Positions 1-9,446 of a stretch of 64,000 bases of DNA are shown here, piece after piece (within the stretch, counting starts at the first letter, position 1; the number at the start of each line of letters is the position of its first letter). The position numbers and the translations under genes were made by a program. This DNA comes from Rhizobiales bacterium Ga0077525. GTDB taxonomy: Bacteria > Pseudomonadota > Alphaproteobacteria > Rhizobiales > Xanthobacteraceae. The notes beneath the pieces are model-generated. The model had not been told where the DNA came from. It saw nothing but the letters and a program-made list of their open reading frames with translations, and did not search any database. The stretch spans positions 1-64,000 of the forward strand of contig LNDS01000022.1 of NCBI GenBank assembly GCA_001464835.1. The letters are read 5' to 3'.

Positions 1-703
1 TCGTGGCCCGGCCATTGCCGAGATGCGGCTCGACGCGCTCGGCGAGGATGCGGCTGAAAATGTCCCCCCAGGTGTCGTCATCGGCAATCGTCACGCCCGC
101 CGTGCGCGCGCCTTGGGCCAAAGCGGCGCGGTCGCCCTCGCCGTCCCGGATCGTCGCCAGCAAGTCGATCCCGGCATCGCGGGCGAAGGCCTCGGCCACC
201 GTCAGCCGTTCCGGCGCGGCAAACGGATCGATGGTCCGGCCCCGAAACGAGAACTGCTTGCTGCCGGCGGCGTGTGCGGCCTCGGCCAGCACGGCCGCGC
301 AATCGTCCATCAGCGCCTCGTAGGTCTCGTTGGCGCGGTACCATTCCAGCATGGTGAATTCCGGATGATGCAGCGCGCCGCGCTCGCGGTTGCGGAACAC
401 CCGGGCGAAATCGAAAATGCGGGTCTCACCGGCGGCCAGCAGCTTCTTGCAGGCGAATTCCGGCGAGGTACGCAGATACAACTCATGCCGCACGGTATCC
501 GGCCCCATCAGGCCGGTCGAAAAGGCGTGCAAATGGGTCTCGTTGCCGGGCGAAACCTGCAAGGTCGCCGTTTCCACCTCAAGGAACCCGGCCTTATCGA
601 ACCAGGCCCGCAATGCCGTAGCGATCCGCCCCCGCGCCAGCAAATACGGCCTGCGGGCGGCGTGCCGCCCCGGCAGCCAGAATGGAGGGCTTTGGCCGGC
701 CAT
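1..703 (-). CDS. epmA: Elongation factor P--lysine ligase EpmA, 3' end cut off by window
   Basis: This gene is read on the minus strand from an ATG at 701-703 and stays open to the window edge, so about 234 codons are seen and the C-terminus is missing. The product resembles the catalytic core of class II lysyl-tRNA synthetase without an anticodon-binding domain, as in EpmA (PoxA/GenX), which attaches (R)-beta-lysine to EF-P. Visible landmarks are the motif-2 region [20 protein letters not shown] around residues 105-125 and the N-terminal stretch [19 protein letters not shown]. It is divergent from efp, its substrate, with about 130 bases between the starts, which supports the assignment. The lysine 2,3-aminomutase partner EpmB is not in the window. 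Confidence 0.9.
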   Translation of the reverse strand, partial: MAGQSPPFWLPGRHAARRPYLLARGRIATALRAWFDKAGFLEVETATLQVSPGNETHLHAFSTGLMGPDTVRHELYLRTSPEFACKKLLAAGETRIFDFARVFRNRERGALHHPEFTMLEWYRANETYEALMDDCAAVLAEAAHAAGSKQFSFRGRTIDPFAAPERLTVAEAFARDAGIDLLATIRDGEGDRAALAQGARTAGVTIADDDTWGDIFSRILAERVEPHLGNGRAT

Positions 704-833
704 TCAGGACAGCCCCGCCAGAAGGCCGAAGGGCTGGCGTCGCGCGCCAGGATCGCTATGGTGCGGCCCGAATCCGGCCCTATATGCGGGGCCGGCCAGA
801 AATTCGCCTGCCAAACATTTGAGGGTTGCACTC

Positions 834-1400
834 GTGAAGGTCATCGCCAGCCAAATCCGTAAGGGCAATATCGTCGATCTCGACGGCAAGCTCTGCGTCG
901 TTCTGCATGCCGAAAGCTTCCATCCCGGCAAGGGCACGCCGACCACGCAGATCGATATGCGCCGGATTTCCGACGGCGTGAAGACCCAGATGCGCTACAA
1001 GACCACCGATCCGGTCGAGCGCGCCCATGTCGAAGAGGTCGAATATTCCTACCTCTATCAGGACGCCGACGGCTTCCATTTCATGAACGACGCCACTTAC
1101 GACCAGGTGCAGATTCAGGCCGACGTCGTCGGCGATGCCGCGCCCTACATGCAGGAAGGCATGAAAGTGCAGTTGTCGATGCATGAAGGCACCGCCATCG
1201 CCATCGAAATCCCGCAGAAGATGACGCTGGAGATCACCGATACCGAACCGGCCATGAAGGGCCAGACCGCGTCGGGCTCGTTCAAGCCGGCGATCCTGTC
1301 GAACGGCGTGCGCACCATGGTCCCGACCCACATTACTGTCGGGACCCGTGTCGTCATCATGACCGAGGACGGCTCCTACGTCGAACGCGCCAAAGATTAG
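834..1400 (+). CDS. efp: Elongation factor P
   Basis: The 188-residue protein has the usual EF-P length and three-domain layout (KOW-like N-domain, two OB domains). It binds ribosomes stalled on polyproline stretches. The start is the GTG at 834, because homology begins at [12 protein letters not shown]; the frame is open upstream but that part does not look like EF-P. The exposed loop HPGKGTP places Lys33 where E. coli EF-P carries its modified Lys34. That agrees with divergent epmA next door, so beta-lysylation rather than rhamnosylation is expected. Confidence 0.95.
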   Translation: MKVIASQIRKGNIVDLDGKLCVVLHAESFHPGKGTPTTQIDMRRISDGVKTQMRYKTTDPVERAHVEEVEYSYLYQDADGFHFMNDATYDQVQIQADVVGDAAPYMQEGMKVQLSMHEGTAIAIEIPQKMTLEITDTEPAMKGQTASGSFKPAILSNGVRTMVPTHITVGTRVVIMTEDGSYVERAKD

Positions 1401-1494
1401 GCTTTGGACTGACCTTTGGATCGGTGCGGCGCTGCGACCCTGGCTCCCTTGTCCGCTTGGGGGCGGAACCGCTAGGCTCAAAACCGTATCGGGC

Positions 1495-3117
1495 GTGATC
1501 GCATTCGAGGGGCGTGTATTGAGGTTTCCGGTCATCGTCAGTGCGGCCTTGCTTGTTGCCAGCAGCGTCGCCGCCGAAATCCAGCCCCCCCGCGTCACCC
1601 TCACCCAGGTTGATTGGGCTGCTGCCGCGGCCTCGCTACCAGATCGCGGCAGCGAGCAGCCCGCGGCTGAATTCGCCCGCACCAACGCGCAGACAGAGAA
1701 GCGCTTTCCGGGCATTTCGAAAAGCAGCGTGCCGGTGCTGCTGCCGCTCGACAGCGGGCCGTTTCAGCCGACCAAATATTTTCTCCCGGGACCTGCCGGC
1801 TACACCGGCACCTTCACCATCAACAGTGGCGAAGGCGGCTTCAAGATTTCCTATAAGAAGAAGCCGATCGACATCGAGATCACCGGCGCCGGTTACACCT
1901 ACAATCTCGAAGGTCCCGACCACCACGAAACATTCCCGGCCAAGGATTTGCAGGATGCCTTCCCCGGCATCCGCCGCATCCTGCATGAGGCGCATGTGCG
2001 CTACGTGTTCGAACGCTTCGGCGTGCCCTATATCGTCTCGATCCAGTGCTACGACCGCCGGCCCTCGTCGAAATTTCTTTCCTGCCGCGAGGCCGATCCA
2101 ATCGCGGTGAAATTCCTGAGCCTGTTGCGCACCGCCGGCGGCACGCCGCAGACGATCGAAGCGCCGAAGGTCGATCTGACCCAGCCGACGGACACGTCCG
2201 ATTTCACCTATTACAGTCCCGGCGATCTCATCCCGAATTCGGGCTGGCGCAAGATGCCGGGCCGCGCCGACTACACCGTCTACGCCAACATGCGTTATCC
2301 CTTCGCCGAGGCTCCGTCCTATGTGAAGTCGCAATCCTTCATGCCATGGGGCGACTGCTATCGCAGCGGCCATAGCGGGCGGCTCGGCCGCAAAGACAGC
2401 CAATATCATTGCAAGGTGAACGGCATTCCCTTGACGTTCAATGAGTCGGCGGCGGTCAATTTCACCTATCCGTGGCGGGACAATTTCTGCGAACTGCGCG
2501 ACTTCCTGGTGGGCCAATGCCCCGGCGGCTACGGCCATCAGGGTCAGGACATTCGCCCCGGCAATTGCGTCTTGCAGAATGAAGGCGCCGACCGCTGCCT
2601 GCCCTATCAACACCGCCTCGCAGCGGTGCGCGACGGACTGATCTGGCGCACGCCCGGTAATCTCGGCGCCTATATCGTGGTGAACACCAAGAACGACTTT
2701 GTCCGCTTTCGCTATTTGCACATGAATCCAAAATTCATGGACGACGAAGGCCTGGTGACCGGTCGTCAGGTCAGCCAGGGCGAAATCATCGGCAAGGTCG
2801 CGACTTGGGGCGACTACGAGAACGGCACCTCGTACCATTTGCACTTCAACATGCAGGTGGTGACCAAGCTCGGCTGGGTCTGGGTCAATCCGTACATGTC
2901 TCTTGTACTGGCCTATGAAAAGCTGATTGGTGGCCGCGGCACCGAAATTAAACCGGGCGATCCGGCCCCCATCATTCCCGATAAGCCACCGGTCATCCTG
3001 AATCCGGCGCCGCAGAGTGACGCGAAAGCTGCCGACGCAAAAGCGGCTGCAGAAAAGCCGGCCGAAGCAAAGCCGCGCAAAAAGACACGGCGTCATTTGC
3101 GCAAACGTCATCGTTAG
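1495..3117 (+). CDS. Secreted M23-family metallopeptidase
   Basis: The 540-residue product (counted from GTG 1495) has an N-terminal signal peptide ending near SSVAAE and a C-terminal LytM/lysostaphin-type M23 domain. The zinc and catalytic motifs are present: GHQGQD (His348, Asp352) and YHLHF (His448, His450). The family cleaves peptidoglycan cross-bridges in the periplasm. About 300 residues before the domain have no fold I recognise. The tail is Lys/Arg/Ala rich. The better start may be TTG 1519, which follows a GAGGGG ribosome-binding site at 1507-1512 and gives the compact leader MRFPVIVSAALLVASS. Confidence 0.8.
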   Translation: MIAFEGRVLRFPVIVSAALLVASSVAAEIQPPRVTLTQVDWAAAAASLPDRGSEQPAAEFARTNAQTEKRFPGISKSSVPVLLPLDSGPFQPTKYFLPGPAGYTGTFTINSGEGGFKISYKKKPIDIEITGAGYTYNLEGPDHHETFPAKDLQDAFPGIRRILHEAHVRYVFERFGVPYIVSIQCYDRRPSSKFLSCREADPIAVKFLSLLRTAGGTPQTIEAPKVDLTQPTDTSDFTYYSPGDLIPNSGWRKMPGRADYTVYANMRYPFAEAPSYVKSQSFMPWGDCYRSGHSGRLGRKDSQYHCKVNGIPLTFNESAAVNFTYPWRDNFCELRDFLVGQCPGGYGHQGQDIRPGNCVLQNEGADRCLPYQHRLAAVRDGLIWRTPGNLGAYIVVNTKNDFVRFRYLHMNPKFMDDEGLVTGRQVSQGEIIGKVATWGDYENGTSYHLHFNMQVVTKLGWVWVNPYMSLVLAYEKLIGGRGTEIKPGDPAPIIPDKPPVILNPAPQSDAKAADAKAAAEKPAEAKPRKKTRRHLRKRHR

Positions 3118-3227
3118 AGCGCAAATAACAGCCGGAACCGAACCGTGCCTCGACCGTTGATAGAGGGTTCACCGCGCAAAATACCGTGGCGGGAACCAGA
3201 TCAGCCAACATGCCGAGGAGGAATTCC

Positions 3228-3518
3228 ATGAAATTGTTCAAGACGGCGCTGCTTGCCGGTGCTTTCGCCCTTGCTACCACCGCTTCGTTCGCTCAGATCG
3301 GCGTTGGGGCCGGAACCGGCGCGACCGGCGGCGCCAATATTGGCACCGGCAGCGCGGGTGCGAACGTTAAATCCAACACGGACGTGAACGCCAATGTCGG
3401 CGGCACAAACGCCAAGGTCGGCGCCGATGCGTCCGGTAATGCCGCTGCGAAGAAGAAATCGAAGACCACCACGGGTTCCGGCGCGGCCGGCGCCTCGGTC
3501 AACGGGACGGTCAAGTAA
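3228..3518 (+). CDS. Small exported Gly/Ala/Asn-rich protein
   Basis: The 96-residue protein starts at ATG 3228 behind a clear GAGGAGGA site at 3214-3221. Residues 1-22 form a signal peptide (MKLFKTALLAGAFALATTAS, then FAQ). The mature part is low-complexity, rich in Gly, Ala, Asn, Thr and Val, with short repeats of the type GANVxxNTDVNANVGG. This resembles small Hyphomicrobiales exported proteins of unknown function. A strong hairpin terminator follows, so it is probably monocistronic. Confidence 0.75.
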   Translation: MKLFKTALLAGAFALATTASFAQIGVGAGTGATGGANIGTGSAGANVKSNTDVNANVGGTNAKVGADASGNAAAKKKSKTTTGSGAAGASVNGTVK

Positions 3519-3544
3519 GAACAGCACTCACGTGCCGATTGCGG

Positions 3545-3582
3545 CTTCCGCGGCAGACTGTCGCGGAAGTCGTTTTCGTTTG
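3545..3582 (+). terminator. Rho-independent terminator after the small exported protein
   Basis: CTTCCGCG (3545-3552) pairs with CGCGGAAG (3562-3569) across a 9-base loop. The stem is followed by a T-rich tract (GTTTTCGTTT). It lies 26 bases after the stop codon at 3518. Confidence 0.75.
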
Positions 3583-3618
3583 TGCGGCGGTATTGTTGTT
3601 TGAGTCCCGCCAACCGCT

Positions 3619-4893
3619 ATGCTGCCCGCCATGAACCGAATCGACGCCATTTCCCCGCTCGTTCCGCATCTCAACCGCCGTGCTTTGCTCGGTGGAGCGT
3701 TTGGCGTTGCGGCCAATATGCTCCTCGGCAGCGCCGCCTTCGCGGCGCAATCGCCGGGCTTTGCGCGCTGGGTCGCCGGCTTCCGCGACCAGGCGCTGCG
3801 CCGCGGCGTGTCGGCGGCGACGTATGATCGCGTCATGAACACAGTGACGCCCGACACCGCCGTTTACGAACTGCAACGCAGACAACCCGAATTCACCGAG
3901 CAGATGTGGCAGTACATCAACCGCCGCTGCTCGGACTGGCGCGTCATCACCGGCAAGGAGCGCGCCAAGGAATTCGCCGGCCTTCTCACGCGCCTTGAGG
4001 CCGATTACGGCGTCGATCGTTATGTCCTCCTTGGCCTGTGGGGCATGGAGTCGTCGTTCGGCGACGTCATTGAAAATCCGAAATACATGCGGCCGATCAT
4101 TCCGGCATTGGCGGCGCTCGCCTATGGCGAGCCGCGCCGGCGCAAGTATTGGGAAACCGAACTGATCAATGCGCTCACCATCATCGACCGCGGCTGGGCG
4201 CAACCGTCCGCCATGATCGGCTCCTGGGCGGGCGCGATGGGACATACACAATGGATGCCGGAAGTCTGGCTGCGTCTTGGCGTCGATTATGACAAGGATG
4301 GCCGCGCCAATCCGTTCGGCAAACCGGACGATGCCTTGGCCGGCACCGCGCGTTATCTCGTCGAGCGCGGCAAATGGCGGCGCGGCGAAGCCTGGGGCTG
4401 CGAAGCGAAACTGCCCGCGGGCCTCAACAGCCTCGCCGACAACAAGACCTTCCGCAGTTACGCCAAATGGCAGGAGCTCGGCGTCAGGCGTGCCGACGGA
4501 GCGGCCTATGCGCGGCCCGACGATCAGGTGAAATTGTGGATGCCGGTTGCCGGCGGACCTGCTTTCCTGGTTGGACAGAATTTCCGCGCGGTCTATTCCT
4601 ACAATCCGTCGTGGAGCTACGCGCTGGCGCTCGTCCATCTCGGCGATCTGGTTCGCGGCGATGGCGGCTTCCGCCAGCAGTTTCCCGGCGGCGAGCGCGT
4701 TCCGACGCTGGACGAGGTCAAGGAAATCCAGCGCCGCCTGACCGAACGCGGCTTCAAGACCGACGGCATTGACGGGCGCACCGGCAGCGACACAGTCAAG
4801 GCCATCGGCGCATTTCAAAGGAGCGTCGGCATGCAGCCGGTAGATGGCTATGCCGGATTGAAGGTTTTGGCGCGGTTGCGTCAGCCCGGCTGA
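3619..4893 (+). CDS. Lytic murein transglycosylase, MltB/GH103-like, with peptidoglycan-binding domain
   Basis: The 424-residue protein has a signal peptide with a twin-arginine-like n-region (NRRALLGGAFGVAANM) ending near AFAA. A SLT_2/GH103 catalytic domain covers about residues 45-340. The general acid is Glu144 in WGMESSFG, and GSWAGAMGHTQWMP is typical of the family. A C-terminal peptidoglycan-binding domain (about 355-420) contains IQRRLTERGF and VKAIGAFQ. It cleaves glycan strands to 1,6-anhydro-muropeptides. ATG 3631 is an alternative start. Its 3' end overlaps the convergent LysR gene by 13 bases. Confidence 0.88.
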   Translation: MLPAMNRIDAISPLVPHLNRRALLGGAFGVAANMLLGSAAFAAQSPGFARWVAGFRDQALRRGVSAATYDRVMNTVTPDTAVYELQRRQPEFTEQMWQYINRRCSDWRVITGKERAKEFAGLLTRLEADYGVDRYVLLGLWGMESSFGDVIENPKYMRPIIPALAALAYGEPRRRKYWETELINALTIIDRGWAQPSAMIGSWAGAMGHTQWMPEVWLRLGVDYDKDGRANPFGKPDDALAGTARYLVERGKWRRGEAWGCEAKLPAGLNSLADNKTFRSYAKWQELGVRRADGAAYARPDDQVKLWMPVAGGPAFLVGQNFRAVYSYNPSWSYALALVHLGDLVRGDGGFRQQFPGGERVPTLDEVKEIQRRLTERGFKTDGIDGRTGSDTVKAIGAFQRSVGMQPVDGYAGLKVLARLRQPG

Positions 4894-5789
4894 GTCACAT
4901 CGAAACTGCGCTCGATCATCCATACTTTCAGGTAGTCGACAAAAGCTTGAACCTTGGCCGGCGTGACGAGGGCCTTGGGATAAACCGCCAGCATCGGCCG
5001 TGCGGCTACTTTGTAGCGCGGCAGCACGATCACAAGCGCGCCGTTTGCCAATTCGTCAGCGACCGCGTAGCGCGGAACCATCGTGATGCCGAAACCGGCA
5101 ACAGCGGCCTTGCACAAGGTCAGAGAACTGTCCGCCGAGAACGCTGCCCGCACCTTGACCGAAACCGGTCCTTCCTTCCCGTTCAGCCGCCACACCACGT
5201 CGTTGGGCTGCACATTAATGTGCACGAGACATGAATGGTCCGCCAACGCCGCGGCCGTGCTGAGCCCTCCGCTTCGCGCCAGATACTCTGGCGAAGCGCA
5301 TAACACCCAATCGAGCGTGACGATCTTTTCCTCGACCACCTGCGAGCCGCGTATCGTCGAGAAACACAAAACGACATCGAGATCGCGCTCGGCAAAATCA
5401 TAGCTCCCGCGATACGGCGTGTTCTCCAGCCGCAGCGACACGCGCAAACGCGGCTGCGCCTTGGCAAAGCCGATAACGGCGTCCGACAGATGCATGGCGC
5501 CGAACGATTTCGGCGCCAGAATTTTCAGCGAGCCGGCCGGCTCGGTGTGGGTACGGCGAATGGCATGTTCATTGGTTTCGATCTCGCGCATCACCTTCTC
5601 GCAAAATTCGAGATAGGCGGTGCCTTCCTCGGTCAAAGCGAGCGAGCGCGTCGAGCGGTTCAATAGCCGCACGCCGAGATGGGTTTCGAGATCGCTAATG
5701 TGACGCGACACCAGCGCCCGCGACAGGCCGAGTTGGCTGGCGCCGACGGTGAAGCTGCCGGCGCGCACCACCCGCACGAAACTTTCCAT
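4881..5789 (-). CDS. LysR-family transcriptional regulator
   Basis: The product has an N-terminal winged HTH (ESFVRVVRAGSFTVGASQLG, then LSRALVSRHISDLE) and a LysR substrate-binding domain from about residue 85. It is divergent from the ThDP enzyme/ABC transporter operon and is its most likely regulator. The ATG at 5789 has no good ribosome site. In frame six codons upstream lies CTG 5805-5807, preceded at 6 bases by AGGAG (5814-5818 on the minus strand); it would add LDRFRT, which restores the usual MDRFRTMESF-type LysR start. A CTG start is therefore plausible. Confidence 0.88.
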   Translation of the reverse strand: MESFVRVVRAGSFTVGASQLGLSRALVSRHISDLETHLGVRLLNRSTRSLALTEEGTAYLEFCEKVMREIETNEHAIRRTHTEPAGSLKILAPKSFGAMHLSDAVIGFAKAQPRLRVSLRLENTPYRGSYDFAERDLDVVLCFSTIRGSQVVEEKIVTLDWVLCASPEYLARSGGLSTAAALADHSCLVHINVQPNDVVWRLNGKEGPVSVKVRAAFSADSSLTLCKAAVAGFGITMVPRYAVADELANGALVIVLPRYKVAARPMLAVYPKALVTPAKVQAFVDYLKVWMIERSFDVTQPG

Positions 5790-5818
5790 GGTCCGGAAGC
5801 GGTCCAGACAGCGCTCCT

Positions 5819-5900
5819 ATTGGTGAGGAAAATGCAACAATGAAGTGCGAATTTATTGGCTATTATGCGCTAATGTCAAAGCCTATAGTGCGCCCCAGTG
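5819..5900. promoter_or_regulatory. Divergent control region between lysR and the ThDP/ABC operon
   Basis: This AT-richer stretch between the divergent genes is the natural place for LysR binding. An imperfect dyad is visible around 5867-5894, with TGCGCTA facing TATAGTGCGC across about 11 bases. This has the T-N11-A spacing typical of LysR boxes. No exact promoter could be assigned. Confidence 0.35.
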
Positions 5901-6000
5901 ACACAAAGTGCGCCGGACCAACGGGCGCCAATTTGGGGAGAAACGTCGGCCACGCGGGCCCCTGTGCAAACAGGGGGATCGACGGCCCGACAAGAAGCGC

Positions 6001-7803
6001 ATGCCGGATTCCAATTCCGCCCGTTCAAAAGACGCCGCGGCCGACACCGCCGCGGTCGATCGTCCCGTTGCCGCCGGCGTTAATGCTGCGGCGTTCGGCA
6101 GCGACGTCATCGCCGATGCCATTCGCGCGCTCGACATTCCCTATATCGCGCTCAACCCGGGCGCGAGTTACCGCGGCCTGCACGACAGCCTGGTTAATTA
6201 CCTCGGCAACGAGCAGCCCCAAATGCTGCTGTGCCTGCATGAGGAAAGCGCGGTCGCCATCGCACACGGCTACGCCAAGGTCACCGGCAAAGCGATGGCC
6301 GCCGCCGTGCATTCCAATGTCGGCCTGATGCACGCCACCATGTCGATCTTCAACGCCTGGTGCGACCGCATGCCGATGCTAATCATCGGTGCCACCGGCC
6401 CGAACGATGCGGCAAAGCGCCGACCGTGGATCGAATGGATACATACGGCTCGAGATCAGGGCGCGCTGGTGCGCGGCTATACCAAATGGGACGACCAGCC
6501 GGGCTCAGCCGTCGCCGCCCGTGAATCGGTCCTGCGCGCCGCCTGGATCGCCAATACCGCGCCGTGCGGCCCGACTTACGTCAATCTCGACGTCGAATTG
6601 CAGGAAGCCAAGCTCACCGAACCGGTCGATGCCATCGACGCTAAACGGTTCATGCCAACCGTCAAAAGTGCGCCCAACGCGGACGCCATCAAGGCGGCGG
6701 CCAATCTGCTGCGCGGCGCCAGGAACCCCGTCATCCTCGCCGGCCGCGTCTCACGCGATGTTGAAGCCTGGAAGACCCGCATTGTGCTCGCAGAGCGCCT
6801 CGGCGCCCGCGTCGTCACCGATCTGAAAGTCGCCGCCGCCTTCCCGACCGACCATCCGCTGCACGCCGGCGCGCCTGGCGTGATCGCGCTGGCGCCTGAG
6901 GCCGTCGAGGCCATCCGGCAGGCCGATGTCATCCTCAGCCTCGACTGGCTCGACATTGCCGGCACGTTCAAAGGCGTGGGCGGCGCAGTCGCCGCCAAGG
7001 TCATCCAAATGTCGGTCGACCATCGCCTGCACAATGGCTGGAGCATGGACTATCAGGGCCTGCCACCGGTCGACGTGATGATCGATTGCGAGCCCGATAT
7101 CGCGGTGCCGCATCTTCTTGAGGCGCTCGGCCCGGCAGCCGTGCGCGAACTGCCGAAGACGCCGCGCGAATTTCCCAAACTCTCCGGCAACAAGATCACC
7201 GTCGATCACATGGCCGATGCGCTGCGCCGCGCCGTCGGCGAGCGCCCCACCACGCTCACCCATGTCTCGTTGTCGTGGAATGGCGCCAGCTGGCCGCTGC
7301 GCCATCCGCTCGATTATCTCGGCTCCGACGGCGGCGGTGGCGTCGGCGGCGGTCCCGGCATTTCAGTCGGCGCGGCATTGGCGCTGAAAGGCTCCGGCCG
7401 CCTCGCGGTCGCGGTGTGCGGCGACGGCGACCTGTTGATGGGGGTGACGTCGTTATGGACTGCGGTGCATTACCACATTCCGCTGCTCATCGTGGTCGCC
7501 AATAACCGTTCCTTCTTCAACGACGAACTGCATCAGGAGCGAGTCGCCCGCATGCGCAGCCGCCCGGTAGAAAATCGCTGGATCGGCCAGCGCATTTCCG
7601 AGCCCGACATCGATCTCGCCGGCATCGCCCGCGCGCAAGGCGCGCAAGGCTTCGGTCCGGTCGAAACGCTCGGCGATCTTCCCGCCATCTTTGAAAAAGC
7701 CATTGCCGCGGTCGACGCAGGCGGCGTCGCCGTCGTAGATGTGCGGGTCGAGGTCGGCTACGCCGGCACGACGGCGCAGGCGGCCACCGGCAAAAGCGAA
7801 TAG
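6001..7803 (+). CDS. Thiamine diphosphate-dependent enzyme (acetolactate synthase/benzoylformate decarboxylase superfamily)
   Basis: The 600-residue protein has the three-domain layout of the POX/ALS superfamily. The N-terminal domain carries the ThDP-activating Glu81 in LCLHEESAVAIAHGYAK. The C-terminal domain has the cofactor/metal motif GDG (474-476) followed 25 residues later by N501-N502 (NNRSFFND). The family decarboxylates or ligates 2-oxo acids. Regulatory ACT subunits of true acetolactate synthase are absent nearby, and genomic context (LysR, ABC importer) suggests a catabolic role. ATG 6001 was chosen because the frame upstream is Arg-rich and non-conserved; its ribosome site is weak. 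The substrate is unknown. Confidence 0.82.
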   Translation: MPDSNSARSKDAAADTAAVDRPVAAGVNAAAFGSDVIADAIRALDIPYIALNPGASYRGLHDSLVNYLGNEQPQMLLCLHEESAVAIAHGYAKVTGKAMAAAVHSNVGLMHATMSIFNAWCDRMPMLIIGATGPNDAAKRRPWIEWIHTARDQGALVRGYTKWDDQPGSAVAARESVLRAAWIANTAPCGPTYVNLDVELQEAKLTEPVDAIDAKRFMPTVKSAPNADAIKAAANLLRGARNPVILAGRVSRDVEAWKTRIVLAERLGARVVTDLKVAAAFPTDHPLHAGAPGVIALAPEAVEAIRQADVILSLDWLDIAGTFKGVGGAVAAKVIQMSVDHRLHNGWSMDYQGLPPVDVMIDCEPDIAVPHLLEALGPAAVRELPKTPREFPKLSGNKITVDHMADALRRAVGERPTTLTHVSLSWNGASWPLRHPLDYLGSDGGGGVGGGPGISVGAALALKGSGRLAVAVCGDGDLLMGVTSLWTAVHYHIPLLIVVANNRSFFNDELHQERVARMRSRPVENRWIGQRISEPDIDLAGIARAQGAQGFGPVETLGDLPAIFEKAIAAVDAGGVAVVDVRVEVGYAGTTAQAATGKSE

Positions 7804-7815
7804 AGAGCAAAAAGC

Positions 7816-8661
7816 ATGACACCCCCCGCTGCCCCGCAATCCAGCAACGAAATCCTGGTCGTCGATGACGTCCTCGTGCGCTTCGACACGCCAGACGGTT
7901 CGGTCACCGCCGTTGATCATGTTTCCTTCGGTGTGCGGCCGGGCGAATTCCTGTCGGTGATCGGCCCGTCCGGCTGCGGCAAGTCTACGCTGTTCAACGT
8001 CATCGGCGGCCTGCTCGGTCACACCGCAGGCGTGGTCAGTGTCGCCGGCGAAACGATTAACGGCCCGCATCAATCGATCGGCATGGTGTTCCAGGAGGAA
8101 TCGACTTTCCCGTGGCGCAGCGTCACCGACAATGTCGCCTTCCCGCTCGAACTCATCGGCATGCCGAAGGCGCAACGCATCGAACGCGCCCGCCATTTCA
8201 TTTCACTGGTCGGTCTCGACGGTTTCGAAAACCGCTATCCGAACGAATTGTCCGGCGGCATGCGCCAGCGCGTCTCGCTCGCCCGCACGCTCGCTTCCGA
8301 GCCGAAGATCCTGCTGATGGACGAGCCCTTCGCCGCGCTCGACGAGCAGACGCGGTTGCTGCTCGGCGACAAGGTGCTGCAAATCCAGCAGCAACTAAAG
8401 CAGACCACGCTTCTCATCACGCACAACATCACCGAGGCGGTGCAGATGTCCGACCGCATTCTGGTTATGACCTACCGGCCCGGCAAGGTGAAGCGCATCG
8501 TCGACATCGACCTGCCGCGTCCGCGTACTTCGGAAATCGTCGGCAGCGAGGCCTTCGGCCGCTATGTTGCGCAGATCTGGGCCGACTTGCGCGAGGAAGC
8601 CAGCCGCGGCATGCGCGACGAAGAAGACCACATGATGCAGCCGGCAGGTAGCAAGTCATGA
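7816..8661 (+). CDS. ABC transporter ATP-binding protein, nitrate/sulfonate/taurine type
   Basis: The 281-residue ATPase carries Walker A GPSGCGKST (50-58), signature LSGGM (145-149), Walker B ILLMDE (165-170) and the switch His203 in ITHN. The Q-loop is in MVFQEES. It belongs with SsuB/TauB/NrtD-type ATPases. It starts 12 bases after the ThDP gene, and its stop overlaps the next gene by 4 bases (ATGA), so it is translationally coupled in one operon. Confidence 0.93.
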   Translation: MTPPAAPQSSNEILVVDDVLVRFDTPDGSVTAVDHVSFGVRPGEFLSVIGPSGCGKSTLFNVIGGLLGHTAGVVSVAGETINGPHQSIGMVFQEESTFPWRSVTDNVAFPLELIGMPKAQRIERARHFISLVGLDGFENRYPNELSGGMRQRVSLARTLASEPKILLMDEPFAALDEQTRLLLGDKVLQIQQQLKQTTLLITHNITEAVQMSDRILVMTYRPGKVKRIVDIDLPRPRTSEIVGSEAFGRYVAQIWADLREEASRGMRDEEDHMMQPAGSKS

Positions 8662-9446
8662 GCATGACCGCCACCACACCGGCGCGACGCTTCTCGCTCG
8701 CCAATGTCCTGCCGGCATTGACCGGCATTGGCACCCTGGTGGCGTTTTTCCTGATCGTGGAACTGCTGATCCAGACCAACATGCTCAGCCGTTTCATTGT
8801 GCCGCCGCCATCTGAAATCATCGCCAGCTTCCCGCGCGTCATCGTCGAGGAACACGTACTGCAACGCTTCGTGCAGACCCTCGGCGAATGCCTGACTGCC
8901 GGCGTCATGCTCATCATCGTCGGGGTCTCCGGCGGCGTGCTGATGCAGCGCTTCAGGCTGTTGCAGCAGGCTTGCGAAACCTGGGTCGCGGCGCTCGCCT
9001 CGGCGCCGTTGGTGCTATGCTATCCGCTGTTTCTCGTGATCTTCGGCCGCAATGCCTGGACCATCATCATGATGGGTTTCGTTGCCGGGTTGCCGCCCGT
9101 GATCCTCAAGACGCTTGAAGGTATTTCCGGCACGCGCAAGGTGCTGGTCAATGTCGGGCGCAGTTTCAACCTGACATCGTCGCAGCAGTTCTGGAAAATC
9201 CTTTTCCCGGCGGCGCTGCCGACCATTTTCGTCGGCATCCGGCTTGGGTTGATCTTCGCCCTCATCAATATCGTCGGCGTCGAATTCCTCATCAACTTTG
9301 GCGGCCTCGGCCAGCTCATCAACGAACTGGCCGAACGCTACGATCTCGCAGGCACCTATGCCGCGATCTGTTTTGTAGTCCTGGTGAGCGTAATGTTCTT
9401 CATGGCGGTGGAAAAGGCTGAGAAATGGCTGACACGAGCCGAGTAA
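8658..9446 (+). CDS. ABC transporter permease 1 (SsuC/TauC-like)
   Basis: This 262-residue inner-membrane protein has about six hydrophobic segments, the first at residues 18-38 (LPALTGIGTLVAFFLIVELL). The family EAA loop lies around residues 155-195 (GRSFNLTSSQQFWKILFPAA). It would form a heterodimeric channel with the next gene, whose start it overlaps by 22 bases. Confidence 0.9.
   Translation: MSMTATTPARRFSLANVLPALTGIGTLVAFFLIVELLIQTNMLSRFIVPPPSEIIASFPRVIVEEHVLQRFVQTLGECLTAGVMLIIVGVSGGVLMQRFRLLQQACETWVAALASAPLVLCYPLFLVIFGRNAWTIIMMGFVAGLPPVILKTLEGISGTRKVLVNVGRSFNLTSSQQFWKILFPAALPTIFVGIRLGLIFALINIVGVEFLINFGGLGQLINELAERYDLAGTYAAICFVVLVSVMFFMAVEKAEKWLTRAE

Noticed and set aside
1636-3111. 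A 491-codon frame antisense to the M23 peptidase
   Set aside because: The sense gene carries zinc-binding motifs and a signal peptide; the antisense product has neither.
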